Assembly (NCBI GenBank): GCA_963576565.1
Contig: OY755044.1
Location: 56,472,108 to 56,536,107 of the forward strand
Direction: 5' to 3'
DNA: 64,000 bases
Source of the DNA: Aspidapion aeneum
Lineage: Eukaryota > Arthropoda > Insecta > Coleoptera > Brentidae
In this document: in pieces, positions 1 to 9,835 of the stretch
Layout: each line of letters starts with the position of its first letter
How positions within the stretch are numbered: the first letter of the stretch is position 1
The notes under the pieces: model-generated
What the model was told of the DNA's origin: nothing
Database searches by the model: none
The model's input: only the letters and a program-made list of their open reading frames with translations
Position numbers and translations under genes: made by a program

Positions 1-295
1 CCTCAACCGGAAATATTTCAGAGGAAACCCCCTTACACGCATAAAAATATTTACGAGCTTCTGAAAGGATCGCATCTTGCGTTTTAAACTCCTCGTCGTC
101 CGAGTCGTCTATCATCATAATGACATCATTATGTGCCAACATGCATTTATCGAAGGTTTCATCCAAATCAGAATACCTCACTTGAAACTCGTTTCTCGCT
201 TTGGCGTCCGTTGCCGCGGTTTGTGAAAACACATAACACTCGGTGATCGCAGATAAAAAACCCTTGCGTTTTTGCACGGCTTTTTTGATAGACAT
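1..295 (-). CDS. BEL/Pao retrotransposon Gag N-terminus, partial (family 1, antisense copy)
   Basis: Reading on the minus strand from an ATG at 295 to the window edge, 98 codons stay open. The product matches, almost residue for residue, the Gag start of the plus-strand element at 36887, so this is a second copy of the same family. Gag of BEL/Pao elements forms the cytoplasmic particle that packages element RNA. The N-terminal part is basic (VKKAVQKRKG), followed by an acidic stretch (DDSDDEEF). The rest of the element lies outside the window, so whether it is intact cannot be judged. The start is chosen because the same ATG is conserved in both copies and follows the shared leader. Confidence 0.8.
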   Translation of the reverse strand, partial: MSIKKAVQKRKGFLSAITECYVFSQTAATDAKARNEFQVRYSDLDETFDKCMLAHNDVIMMIDDSDDEEFKTQDAILSEARKYFYACKGVSSEIFPVE

Positions 296-667
296 GATTT
301 TTAACGCAATTAACGCTAAATTAATGCTTCTGAAATAGAAAAATGACGAATTGTTGAAAATATGCACTAATTTATCGCAATTGATGAAAAATGTTTTAAT
401 ATCGAAATGGTATGGAACAAATCTAATCACAGAAATCGTGCTTGTTTGTTTTGATTGCTTCTCGATTTTTGTTTACTGAAATGACCACGCGGTAGACCCT
501 GCGTTACCATAGCAGCGGACCGAAAACAGGTGAACTGCGCCGAAACCGAAGGTCGAACGATTGGCAAATTCAAGGCCGTGTGGTCGCCGTGTGAAAATGT
601 GAAAATGGCTGCCTTAAAATACCGTCGAATGGATTTAATTTACTTATTCGGTTCGAAGGAACACTTT
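296..667 (-). other. Leader of antisense BEL/Pao copy
   Basis: Untranslated leader between LTR and gag on the minus strand. It aligns with 36359-36886 of the plus-strand copy but holds only one unit of the 144-bp segment that is doubled there. Next to the LTR edge the minus strand reads GTTCCTTCGAACCG, which resembles the complement of a tRNA T-arm and is a possible primer-binding site; the matching tRNA was not identified. Confidence 0.6.
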
Positions 668-1137
668 ATGTTTGCCCGCAGTTAGAAAAACGATAACTGC
701 AGTGGACTGTATATATTTTATTAAATGAAAGCGCGAACAAACATAAATATATTGATACGAAATCACGAAATAATTAAGGTCCATAGGTTAATTGCTGTTA
801 CCACACAACGGAAATCAGAAACAAAGCACTCATCAGTTTGCAGCCAACTTCTCCACGTTCCAGAGGCCCCTTTCCGGATCTAATGATGGCACCACATAGC
901 TGAAGGGCTGAAGTTTCCAGTTCTATGCTTCAGTACACCAAAATCGAGCACTTTCAAGTGTAGAAATTCGTAATAGTTGGAGAAAGAAATTAACACGCCA
1001 TTTTCTCGAGGCGGTAGAAAAGGATCTCACTGATTCTTGGTGCGCATGTCCAATGCGCGGAAAATGTACTCTGTCCGTCATCCAATTGTGTGGTTTTAAA
1101 ATTTTAAAAACAACCGCGAAATTTAGCGGGAGCTAAA
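668..1137 (-). repeat. 5' LTR of antisense BEL/Pao copy (family 1)
   Basis: Reverse complement of the LTR seen at 42394-42864. The inner end reads TGTTTGCCCGCAG on the plus strand (degraded from the terminal TAACA), and the outer end reads GCGGGAGCTAAAACC, with the terminal TGTTA mutated. Both termini have drifted, so this copy is old. An LTR supplies promoter and polyadenylation signals for the element. Confidence 0.75.
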
Positions 1138-1199
1138 ACCAGATACCAGGTTACATTGGACTTGTTCTGTTGTAAATAGGGAAATAAGTTTGAAAAATC

Positions 1200-1440
1200 G
1201 TATGTTCTTTTATAATTCTAATACAGCTATTACCCAGACTAATTCCTCTAATACCCTGGCTATTACATCTAATACCCTTCTAATACCCACTAATGCCTAC
1301 TAATACCCACTAATACCCACTAATACCCACTAATACCCTAATAATACCTCTAATACCCACTATTTCCTCTAACAATTCCCCTAATACCCAAGATTTGTAC
1401 GCCAAAATACCCACGCGGTTTACCCCTCGGCAGCATCTTT
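1200..1440. repeat. Decamer array of TAATACCCAC units
   Basis: About 16 imperfect 10-bp units of the type CTAATACCCA fill 1220-1392. The right side continues with TTTGTACGCCAAAATACC and ends with GCGGTTTACCCCTCGG. That layout resembles the arrays at 6232, 19140 and 28481: ten-base units beside a TGTAC(A/G)CCAAAA motif and a GGGG/CCCC edge. Left border uncertain. Confidence 0.6.
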
Positions 1441-2316
1441 GCTGTAAATCTTTTAGGTCATTTTTTTTATTATTTGTTTAAAACATTTAAAACTCTCCAC
1501 CCAAAAGTTCTAGAAAAAACTCCCAAAAATCCAAAAAAAACTCCGAGACGATTTTGTTTGCAAGGGGGACACATGTTGACCATTTTGAAATTTTTGCAGC
1601 ACTCACCCCCTTCGAGGGGCAAGCTTTACCCCTATATTTTGAATTGGGAAAACGGGTCAACAAAAACTTTACAAAAATTTAGTAGTTTTCGAAAAATCTT
1701 GGGTGGAAAATTTTAAGTGAGATACTTTGTATGTGCATGGCCTGGATGCGAACAGTATAAACTTAGCCTCGTTAGGCTACAGCTACAGTTATTTAGGTAA
1801 AATTTATGTTTAAAAATATAAGAAATTAAAGAAAAAGACTGTTTTTGCTAATTTTTTATTGTTTTTTTGTTATGATTTTAAAATGTGAGTCCCTGGGACT
1901 CATGGCATCGCTTTGTGTAAATATTTTTCACCTGTCTAATTAAGGGTTAATAATGCTGACAATCTATCAAATTCATGTGATTAAAAATTATAAGAATGTC
2001 TTAAACGAGGCATGGTATGAAAACTAAATTAATACACAAAAATTTCTGGGTATTTTTGGTCCGCACACATCGCATTGTCCCACTTAGCACAATCACGTGT
2101 TTAACACGTAAAAAACGCGAAACGTTGATTTTAAAAGCTGCTAGAAAACACGTTTATTTCATATATGAAAACAATATAGGTCATTCATTAACGTTCTAGA
2201 AAATAGCGTTGCCAAAAACGGCGTTGTAATAACGCCATTATCAAATTACAACAGCAATGTTTTTTCATTATTTTCAAGTGAATTCTAAGTAGATTTTTAT
2301 CAACGTCAAAATCACA
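1441..2316. other. AT-rich interval, no gene seen
   Basis: AT-rich, with short chance reading frames at 1474-1716 and 2017-2199 that show low-complexity Lys/Phe-rich products. No repeat structure was recognised apart from a short hairpin near 2220 (GGCGTTGTAATAACGCC). Confidence 0.5.
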
Positions 2317-2622
2317 TTAGGTTCGCGCCTTTTCTACACGAATTCTAAAACGCGACTTGCATGGCTTTTCTACCACATATTTTTGAGATTTTACTAAAAG
2401 CAGCTCCATCTGTTGGCGACATTTTTCGCTTCGACGAAATCTATCCAAAAGTGCTTTGGGCTCTAAACTTCGAAAACCAGTTATTGAACTGACCCCTGAT
2501 CCTTTACGATCACGACGAATCAATTGTGAAAGTGTGTGTATAATGTATAGAGATTTTGTGTTGCCTGGAGCGCCATCTTTTATAATTGTCTTAAAGTGTT
2601 GTAGTCTTAAACTAGTGAACCT
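2317..2622 (-). CDS. Hypothetical open frame, possible exon
   Basis: On the minus strand 101 codons stay open from just after a TGA at 2625-2623 to a TAA at 2319-2317. Base composition is less AT-rich than the surroundings and the product is basic and mixed in composition (for example RRDRKGSGVSSITGF and RRSEKCRQQMELLL), unlike the low-complexity frames nearby. There is no clear initiator ATG at the 5' end, so it would have to be an internal or terminal exon, or part of an unrecognised transposon. No family was recognised. Chance is a real alternative. Confidence 0.22.
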   Translation of the reverse strand, partial: RFTSLRLQHFKTIIKDGAPGNTKSLYIIHTLSQLIRRDRKGSGVSSITGFRSLEPKALLDRFRRSEKCRQQMELLLVKSQKYVVEKPCKSRFRIRVEKART

Positions 2623-3242
2623 TCAGAACTTCCTTTCGCCTCACTTTTAATTTTAAAAAAAGTTGTTAAAAAAGTGACAAAAAAAGACGAAAAAGGTAGT
2701 AGATTAATAGATTTGAAAAGTTGTAATCTAGTGGCGTTTTAGAACATGTTGTGGAGGACTTTTTAAATGTGAATTTGGCACATGAAAATAACGAGGGTAA
2801 AAAAGACGCTATATACACAGCACCACGTTTGTTTACGTTAGTTTAACGTTGATGTGATTTTTGTGCTATGTCATCTTCATTACTTTTCTCATTTACTTTA
2901 AGACACATTTTTTAAGCCACAAAAAAAGATTCCTTGATAATAATTCTTTACTGTTACTTTTTCCATTACGTAATTTATGAGTTGAAAAAAGTACAAGTAA
3001 ATAATTAGTAACGGATTTGTTTTCTCCTGTGGCTTAAACAATGTCTTTGAAAGTAAATGGCAGCAATATTCGCAAAATCGCATGCTTGGTTTAGTCAGTC
3101 CGAAGCTCGAAAAAATTCAGAGCCCTCGCACTCTGTTAGAATTCATTTTCAAGAATGTTTGCAAAAGAAAAAGTTGGCGTTCTCGGCAAAATAAAGACAT
3201 GTACGAAAATTTAGCCTGTTACTCATTACTTAAAAAATAAAC
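2623..3242. other. Interval without recognised genes
   Basis: AT-rich sequence, with homopolymer A/T runs around 2650-2700. The frame at 2898-3083 on the minus strand looks non-coding. Confidence 0.5.
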
Positions 3243-3497
3243 CAGTGTACCGTGCAAAGCAAAAACCTAGTAACTCGACTTACTCGAAAATGAGATTTGT
3301 ATATCATTGAAATTGCCGTAAAAAACGCCACCAGCCAGTCTTTCTAGAATGTGGCTATCTTGAAAAACAAGGAAGTTATGTAGTTAGTATGTAGTTAAAT
3401 AAACTATAGTTAGTATGTAGTTAAATAAACTTCAAACTCTATTTCCCAAAACACTAGTTTTTTACTTACTAGGTTTCTGCTTTGCACGGCAGTACTG
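3243..3497. mobile_element. 255-bp MITE with ~30-bp terminal inverted repeats
   Basis: The left end CAGTGTACCGTGCAAAGCAA and the reverse complement of the right end CAGTACTGCCGTGCAAAGCA continue together through AAACCTAGTAA. The interior holds a short direct repeat, TTAGTATGTAGTTAAATAAAC, present twice around 3376-3430. No coding capacity. The transposase superfamily is unknown and no convincing target duplication was found. Confidence 0.65.
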
Positions 3498-3538
3498 TGG
3501 GCTATTACCCAGAGACAACAAGATTCGTCACAAAAGCT

Positions 3539-3800
3539 GATATTCGTGCACTCCTAAAAGGGAATAATATCGGCGGTTGAAAGAAAAAGGAGTAAAGGAG
3601 GGAAGTAAATGGAATAATAGCAAGGCAAACAGCAAAAAAGAGCTCTCCTGGATGCAAAGATATTGGCCGCTATAATAGAGTGCGATAGAGCAACGGGAAA
3701 TCGATAGATATTCGTGCACTCCTAAAAGGGAATAATATCGGCGGTGGAAAGAAAAAGGAGTAAAGGAGGGAAGTAAATGGAATAATAGCAAGGCAAACAG
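3539..3800. repeat. 168-bp tandem duplication (unit 1 and left part of unit 2)
   Basis: The sequence from GATATTCGTGCACTCC at 3539 recurs at 3707, a period of 168 bp, with nearly identical bases. Unit 2 is interrupted after AAGGCAAACAG at 3800; its missing right part (AAGAGCTCTCCTGGATGC onward) is found at 5539-5608. This shows directly that the sequence between was inserted after the duplication. Confidence 0.8.
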
Positions 3801-3935
3801 ACGAGTCGTTAAATACCGAGATGAATTCCAAGACGTGCGCAAGCGTTGATCTGTCACTTCTGCCAACCAATCAACTGAGAGATATTTCAGTATGGTTTTA
3901 TACAGCAAAACTTTAATAATTTCCAGTTCTTTTTG

Positions 3936-4097
3936 ATGAAAATTCGTCGTTTTTGTGCTGTGAAAATGCGGGTGACGTGCAAGTTGTGTGACAAATTATT
4001 TAGTGCCCAATTTAATTTGAATAAACACTGTCAAAGTAAACATGGCATACAAAATAAAGGTGCTATGCAGAAAGTGTTTTTATGTTTAGATGCCTAG
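3936..4097 (+). CDS. Short reading frame with one C2H2 zinc finger
   Basis: Fifty-three codons from ATG 3936 to TAG 4097. Residues 15-36 fit the classical zinc-finger pattern: Cys-x2-Cys-x12-His-x4-His (CKLCDKLFSAQ...NLNKHCQSKH), with the Phe and Leu core residues in place. Such fingers bind DNA. A single finger in so short a frame suggests either the first exon of a longer gene (AAAGGTGCTATG could be a donor) or a captured fragment. It lies just inside the left TIR of the 1.7-kb element, so it may be the remnant of a transposase DNA-binding domain. The motif is clear; the gene model is not. Confidence 0.5.
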   Translation: MKIRRFCAVKMRVTCKLCDKLFSAQFNLNKHCQSKHGIQNKGAMQKVFLCLDA

Positions 4098-4374
4098 AAT
4101 GTAAATGCTGCTTCCCAAAACATTTGGATCTGTGTGATGATTTGAAATACACAATCAAGAAATACTTGAAGAAACATTGGAGTTGAGAGTCACTCCCATG
4201 GCAAAACAAAATAAACGTGAAATGCATAAGATCATATAGAAGAAATACTGCATATACCTCAAAAAATATTAATCGCAGCACGTAGATATTGTATATTTTT
4301 GAAATCAGAAAGAAAAGACGACTCTTAAAATGCAAAAATATACAGGGTGTTCCCTCTCAAAAAATCGACTTCAT

Positions 4375-5243
4375 TGTCACACCCTGTACAGGGTGTCCCA
4401 AATTCGTTGTTTTTTTTGTGGTGTCGGGTATTTCTAGGGGAGATAGAAAAAAACTGACCCCCATTTGCGACGCTCAAATTTCAAGAGAAGCCTAAAGGTG
4501 AAAACCACATTTAGATATAGCAAGCCGTTTTTAAGCTACGGAGTGTTTTTGTCTGCATTTTGGGAGGGGGTCTATAACTTTTTTGTTTATGAAAATTTTG
4601 TTTTTGTGTAAATAGCTTTCTTATAGATCTTTTCTTGAAGAATTGACAGATGTAAACGGTTTTTATGTACTCTTTTGGTTTTTAAAATATTGCATATAGT
4701 TGTTATTTTTCTTACAGAATCACTCTTTTTTTATTCGATTTTTAAAATCAGCTTAAAATTTCCTTTAAAATGATGTATCACACTCAATATTTTATTTTTT
4801 TATTGTTTTCTTTATTTTTATTTTTGAATCACCTCTTTATTATTTTTTTATTTTTATAATTTTATAATATTAAAATATTTTAAACCCATTAAGCAAACTA
4901 AAATATGTGGTAAAAATAAAAAAAAATACAAAAATATAAAGAAATAAAGGGATCCTCCCATAAAGAAAAATTAATTTTATGTGATATCTCAAAAACTAAA
5001 CGTGACAAATGAAATTTAATTTAACAGTTGAATTCCTCTTAAAAAACTGTCTCCAATTTTTTCACAGAAATAAAAAATATTAATAAATAAACAAACGGCT
5101 TGCTATATCAAAATGCGATTTTCACCTTTAAGCTTCTTTTAAAATTAGAATGTCGCAAAGGGGGATCAGTTTTTTTAGCCCCTCTAGAAATACCCGAAAC
5201 CCCCCAAAACATCGAATTTGGGTCACTATGTACATGGTGACGG
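4375..5243. mobile_element. Foldback element with ~155-bp arms
   Basis: Arms at 4375-4533 and 5091-5243 are inverted copies, sharing for example GGGTATTTCTAG, ATTTGCGAC or CTTTGCGAC, and GATATAGCAAGCCG. The spacer of about 560 bp is extremely A/T rich. The left arm ends at ACCCTGTACAGGGTGTCCC, a motif common at the ends of insect MITEs. No coding frame. Confidence 0.7.
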
Positions 5244-5538
5244 ATAGAAAAAAATTATGTTTGCTTTTAAAGTTGTCATAATTAACCAAAAAAATCTCAA
5301 TTTATTTTCAATGATAAAGTTGCTGAGTGCTCCGGTTATAAAAAACCACCCGGTACCGACATAAAATCATACCTAAAAATTAGAATTGACCATTATTTTA
5401 TACCTTGAATTTTTTATTATACGTTAAGCTCTTCGATCTCGCACCAATCAGGGTATTGGCGCCAATAATTTAAATTAGACATTTTGACGTTAATTTTGGC
5501 GCATGCTCCTTTGGTGGAATTCATCTCGGTATTTAACG

Positions 5539-5608
5539 AAGAGCTCTCCTGGATGCAAAGATATTGGCCGCTATAATAGAGTGCGATAGAGCAACGGGAA
5601 ATCGATAG
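5539..5608. repeat. Right part of tandem duplication unit 2
   Basis: AAGAGCTCTCCTGGATGC through GGGAAATCGATAG matches the right half of unit 1 (3635-3706). It is separated from its left half by the inserted TIR element. Confidence 0.8.
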
Positions 5609-5699
5609 AAAAATGCTGTGCTTTTATAAATAAATAAAATTATGCAGCATTATTTACTAAGGGGTGCTAAGTAGTAATAGGCCAGTAGTGGCGCATTTT

Positions 5700-6181
5700 T
5701 ACCTTCCTAGCCCGCGTAGCAATGGCTAGAAAAGTTATTATTTTCGAAGAATTTTTTTTTTTTTGAGATAAAGAAATTGGCTGTATTTTGACCTATCTTA
5801 GCAATATCGTCGTGATGTCTGTCTGTGTGTGTGTGTATTTGTGTGTGTATATTTTTTCTGTCCGTAACACGATAACAAAATAGTTTGACACTCGAACGAG
5901 CTGATTAGATTTTGGTAAGACTCCATTAGTGCTGACAGTTTTTTGACAATTAAAGAATTTAAAAAATGATGACTTTTGAACGGAACTCAATATGCGGTTT
6001 TCAGAATATAGTAGAGGGCTTAACAATTTTTTTTATAACTAAAAACTTTGTAAGAGCTTTAGTTTCTGAGATATTTACAAAATCTGTTTTCAAGGCTAAT
6101 ATAATATCATGGCTTCACTTGAAGTTTGCTAATAGGCCAGCTAGGAAGATAACAGATCCGTCATGGATCCATTTATTTAAT
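5700..6181 (+). repeat. Dispersed repeat family X, copy 1
   Basis: Aligns along its whole length, same strand, with 20284-20738. Shared blocks include TACCTTCCTAGCCC at the start, TTTTCAGAATATAGTAGA in the middle and GATCCGTCATGGATCCATTT at the end. Near the right edge GGCCAGCTAGGAAG is roughly the inverse of the left end CTTCCTAGCC, suggesting a TIR-ended non-autonomous element. A (GT)n tract sits at 5820-5850. Confidence 0.65.
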
Positions 6182-6231
6182 TCATGATATATGTCAAAAA
6201 TGCGTAAAATGAATTAGACCTAAGGGACGGC

Positions 6232-6490
6232 CGGTGCACGAGCCCCTCCGAGGGGTGGCTCGATCGCCGATTTTTGTACACCAAAAGGAAATACCAACGG
6301 TATAATAACTACGGTATTTCCTGGTATTTCCCAGTATTTCCGTAAATTTCAATGGTATTTCCTAGTATTTCCCAAGCATTGCCTGGTATTTCCTAGTATA
6401 TTTCCCAGTACTTTCCAAGTATTTCCTGGTATTTCCCCTAACCTGTACACTAAAAGAAAAACCGAGCGACCCCTTGCCCCCCCCCCCCAA
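6232..6490. mobile_element. Decamer-array element, GGTATTTCC type
   Basis: About twelve units of GGTATTTCCT/AGTATTTCCC, mostly 10 bp apart, at 6300-6440. The array is bracketed by TTTTGTACACCAAAAGG on the left and CCTGTACACTAAAAG on the right. Outside these, GGGGTGGCTCG (left) and CGAGCGACCCC (right) form imperfect terminal inverted repeats. Non-coding. Confidence 0.6.
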
Positions 6491-7397
6491 CCGACCTTCC
6501 CCCCCTTGGGTGCGCCCATGAGCAAATAAAAGACACCCAGCTAAAAAAAGTTTAAATTGGTGTCCTAAATAAAGTTTTCGACCTTGTGGGGGGGGGTGAG
6601 GGGGTGGATGGTCAAAATTCCAAAACACTTCATCAAATGCTGTAACGTAATACAAAGACTAAGTGCAATTAACCACTAATGAGAACCAAAATTTTTGCCT
6701 AAAGAAATCGCTAACATAATTGTATTTTAAACAATAGAACTTTAGGAACATAATTTTCTTGAGGTGAGTAAATTTATATAAAATTATAAATATTTTCCTC
6801 TGCAGCCAATATTTTTCTATTTAAAAAGCTTACGTCAATCCAAAAACGAAAAATCTATTCATCATTAAACTTCTCACGTAAACTCAAAATAAATCAACTT
6901 TTTTCTACACTTCATTATATCTCCATTTTGAGTCGAATTCGTGCATGTTCAACATGTATCAAAGTCGAAATCTTTCATTAATCAAACTACTTAGCGGTTT
7001 CGAGGGAGGTCTCTATTATACGAAAGGTATTGATATATACTCCTTGAGCAGGGGCGTAGCAACCAGCAGGATCGCCCGTATTCCAGTATATTTGCAGGAT
7101 TCGTACTATAGTTTACACCTAGGGCTCAGCGTGATTTCTTGACTTTATTGCAGCTTGTACCACCCAGGGCTAACAAAAAGAATATAGGCCCTTTTTTATA
7201 CTGAGTCTTATGGGAGGATAGAGGTTTTTTCACGAAATTTTAAAAATAGCCCTACAAATTTTCATGAAATTTTAGCTAAATATTCGCCCATTCCATCCCG
7301 ATATTCCACAGAACTTTTGTGAGGATGCAGGATCATTTTGGATAATTAAAAAAGTTCAAACATTCAAGATTTAGCATTTATTATTTTAAATTCAAAT
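6491..7397. other. Interval without recognised genes
   Basis: Begins with a C-homopolymer (6480-6490) and a G-homopolymer near 6590. A CAGGGGCGTAGCAACC motif at 7049, typical of one hAT-like end, has no visible partner. Reading frames at 6362-6655 and 6945-7142 are judged spurious. Confidence 0.5.
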
Positions 7398-8395
7398 TAA
7401 CATCGCACCCTTTTACATAGGCCTTATGGAAAATTTTTGGCTTGGTGGAATTGGCTATAATTTTGGTATGTTATAGTAGGATATGTAACTAAGAAAAAAA
7501 TGTAAGTAAAGTTAAGTTTTTCTATGTACAGTTTTTGAGATATAAACGATCAAAGTTCGTTAAATGGTCGTTTTTGGGTATGTTCTAATAATAATAACTC
7601 TTACATCTTGACAGAAAAAAATTAATTGACCATAAAAATGACTTAGTAAAGGTCTAAGGACAAAGTCATCTGTGGTGTCATTCTTGTCAATTTATTAAAT
7701 AATATACGGGGGATAGTCATAAAACATTTTTTTTATATTTGCACTATTACCGAATTTTATAACTAGCACATTTTATTTTGGTACAGATTAATAGTTTCAT
7801 ATAATATTTAAAGAAAAAAAACATTTTTGCTTTTTGATTGCCCCCAGTTTTATAGATATTAATTTTTTTATTGCAGGTATTTTTTCTTACTAAATAAAAT
7901 TGACTTTAGCTGTTTTAAGCTATTTTCCGTATGATAAAAATTAATTTGTTAAATATTTTGTAATAAAATACAGCTCAAGAATATTTTTATTATATAAAAA
8001 AATACTACAGCTTTTGGTTGAGTCAAAGGGTCTTTTCAAAAAAAATTTTTTTTATTTTTATTGCTATTAAATAATTTTGAAGTTCTTTGTGGAAAACGGC
8101 TCGGTGAATTTTAATTAAACTTTACCTGCTTATTTTTGTAACTCAGCGTCACACTAGGAAAAAAATGTTTTTTTTTTCTATGTCTAGTTTTAAAGATATT
8201 AATTTTTGTAACTCTAACTATTCTTATATTTACAGGACGGCGACAAAAAAAAGGTATTTAACGTCCAATTTTTGCTTTACGTACCGAAACTCTACACAAA
8301 TGAGAGCCAAAACAGTAGAAAAATAAAATATATACAGGGCGTCTCAAGAAATAGGTTTATTTATTGAATGAGTTTTATTAATACTAATGCAGGTC
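7398..8395. repeat. Left arm of large inverted repeat
   Basis: Reverse complement of 16948-17869. Matching blocks include GGCCTTATGGAAAATTTTTG, GTGGAATTGGCTATAATTTT, AATATACGGGGGATAGTC and AGAGCCAAAACAGTAGAAAA. The two arms are clearly diverged by substitutions and small indels, so the palindrome is older than the BEL element in its centre. Confidence 0.75.
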
Positions 8396-8631
8396 TTTTT
8401 ACTTAACTACAAAATGTCAATAGTACGTAACTTTGTGTTAAGCACCAGCTATGGGTGTCATTCTCGGTAACTCCCGAAGCCCCCGTAGACCATAGGATAC
8501 GCTCGTCATCAGGGGCATATAAGATACCCCAGGTGTGCTTCAAAATATATTGGATGCCGCAAATAGACCACACAATAATAATAAATAAACATATAAATAG
8601 TAAAGGTTATAATATAGATATATATATATAT

Positions 8632-9042
8632 TGTTGGTGCAAGCAATGAATTTCCTATTTTCATTTTCTTTTCCTTTTCTGCGCGTTTAAAATAATTTAA
8701 ATTTTCGCGCTCTTAAATATGCATATGGGTTTTCACGGCACCGCACACGTGCGAGGACAAGCAGCGCCGCGATGAGTGCGCAAACAACCACCGTCACAAC
8801 AAGACACTAGAAAAATCACGTTCCCAAAAAAGTGAATTTTGAGGTGAAAAACTGGACGTTTAAACGTTGACTGGAGCCGCAAGAGAGTCCGAGGTAGGTG
8901 CCTTTTCATATAAAATTCCATATGTATCATAACCTTCCATTTACAATCGTCAATACCGACAATTATTTTTAAATGTGCTTGTAAAGCCAAACCGGCGACC
9001 TGTCGAAGGAAATTCCATTATTTTTCAGTACTTGCACGCACA
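8632..9042 (+). repeat. 5' LTR, BEL/Pao family 2
   Basis: 411 bp, from TGTTGGTGCAAGC to CTTGCACGCACA; the ends form an inverted repeat around TGT...ACA. It contains GCACACGTGCGAGG and ends just before TTTAATGGTCCTTC, where the primer-binding site may begin at TGG. Confidence 0.9.
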
Positions 9043-9835
9043 TTTAATGGTCCTTCTCTCCAAATTAATAGTTTTCCAAACTACCTAGACTCCTGTGGTT
9101 CAGCAATTTCCTACAAAAATTCCAAATTTCTATATATTTTCAAAATTTATTTCCAATTTCAATTTCAATTATTTCTACAATCAGTAATAAATCAAACAGA
9201 CCATATTGATTTACGACCTGTTGGTGATATGTTCCTTCAAAGTTGATCGATGTGTTTATTACCGTTCAAAAATAGCTATAGCCAATGCACATATTTCGTA
9301 TAGTTTACTAGTTCATCAAAGTTGATCGCATTGTTCATTACATTTTCAGTAAAAGTGGCGTCAATACGCCGAAAGTGAAATTTTAAGGCGGTTCTTCCAT
9401 CTACTTTCCTTTAATTATCGATTTTACAGGTGTCGCGTTAACGCGCAGGTGCAAGTGTCGCCGTCACCAGGGTCATCCCGCTTGAATAGTGACGTGGGTC
9501 TCACGTTACGCGCTCGTTGTTTCTTCGAATACCGACTTTTCTTAAAAACTTTCAAACAGGACCGCTAGTCGTATGCACAGAGTGTGCGACTTGGAATCGA
9601 GAGGTAAGGGGTTCAATCCTTGGTGAGACATAAAAGTTTTTTTTTAAAGGATATGTTCAAATAATAACATACAGACAAACTTACAAACATTTCATTTCAA
9701 AATTTACGAAAAAAGTTAATAAAATTAAAATAATAAAATTGTTTAATTTTGCTAAAATTCGGGTTATATTTTAAGCTATATTTTAAGCATTTTTTTTGGG
9801 TAATTTTAAAAACAAATTAACTATCAAAAACAAAA
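9043..9835 (+). other. Untranslated leader of BEL family 2
   Basis: About 790 bp between LTR and gag. Includes repeated AAAGTTGATCG motifs at 9239 and 9318 and, at 9559-9646, a tRNA-like stretch with the B-box-like GGTTCAATCC followed by a run of nine T. No coding frame. Confidence 0.6.

Larger units (their letters stand above)
3801..5538. mobile_element. 1.7-kb TIR element splitting the tandem duplication
   Basis: Terminal inverted repeats of 24 bp at 3807-3830 and 5515-5538 (TTAAATACCGAGATGAATTC core) are identical. The flanks rejoin to restore duplication unit 2, which confirms insertion. The left end carries a short frame with one C2H2 zinc finger; the middle holds a separate foldback (4375-5243). 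The right end, read inward, contains GGCGCCAATA and CTGATTGG, promoter-like motifs of uncertain meaning. No transposase is visible, so it is non-autonomous or internally replaced. Six extra bases (ACGAGT) lie at the left junction. Confidence 0.6.

Noticed and set aside
3528..3908. Minus-strand frame of 126 codons with an internal repeat
   Set aside because: It simply reads through the 168-bp tandem duplication and the edge of the inserted element; the product is repetitive and hydrophobic with no motif.
6362..6655. Pro/Gly-rich minus-strand frame
   Set aside because: Translation of the decamer array and the C/G homopolymers.
7049..7064. hAT-like element starting CAGGGGCGTAGC
   Set aside because: No matching right end or target duplication within several kilobases.
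9559..9646. A functional tRNA gene
   Set aside because: The B-box-like motif and T-run are present, but the acceptor and anticodon stems do not pair convincingly; kept only as a finding.
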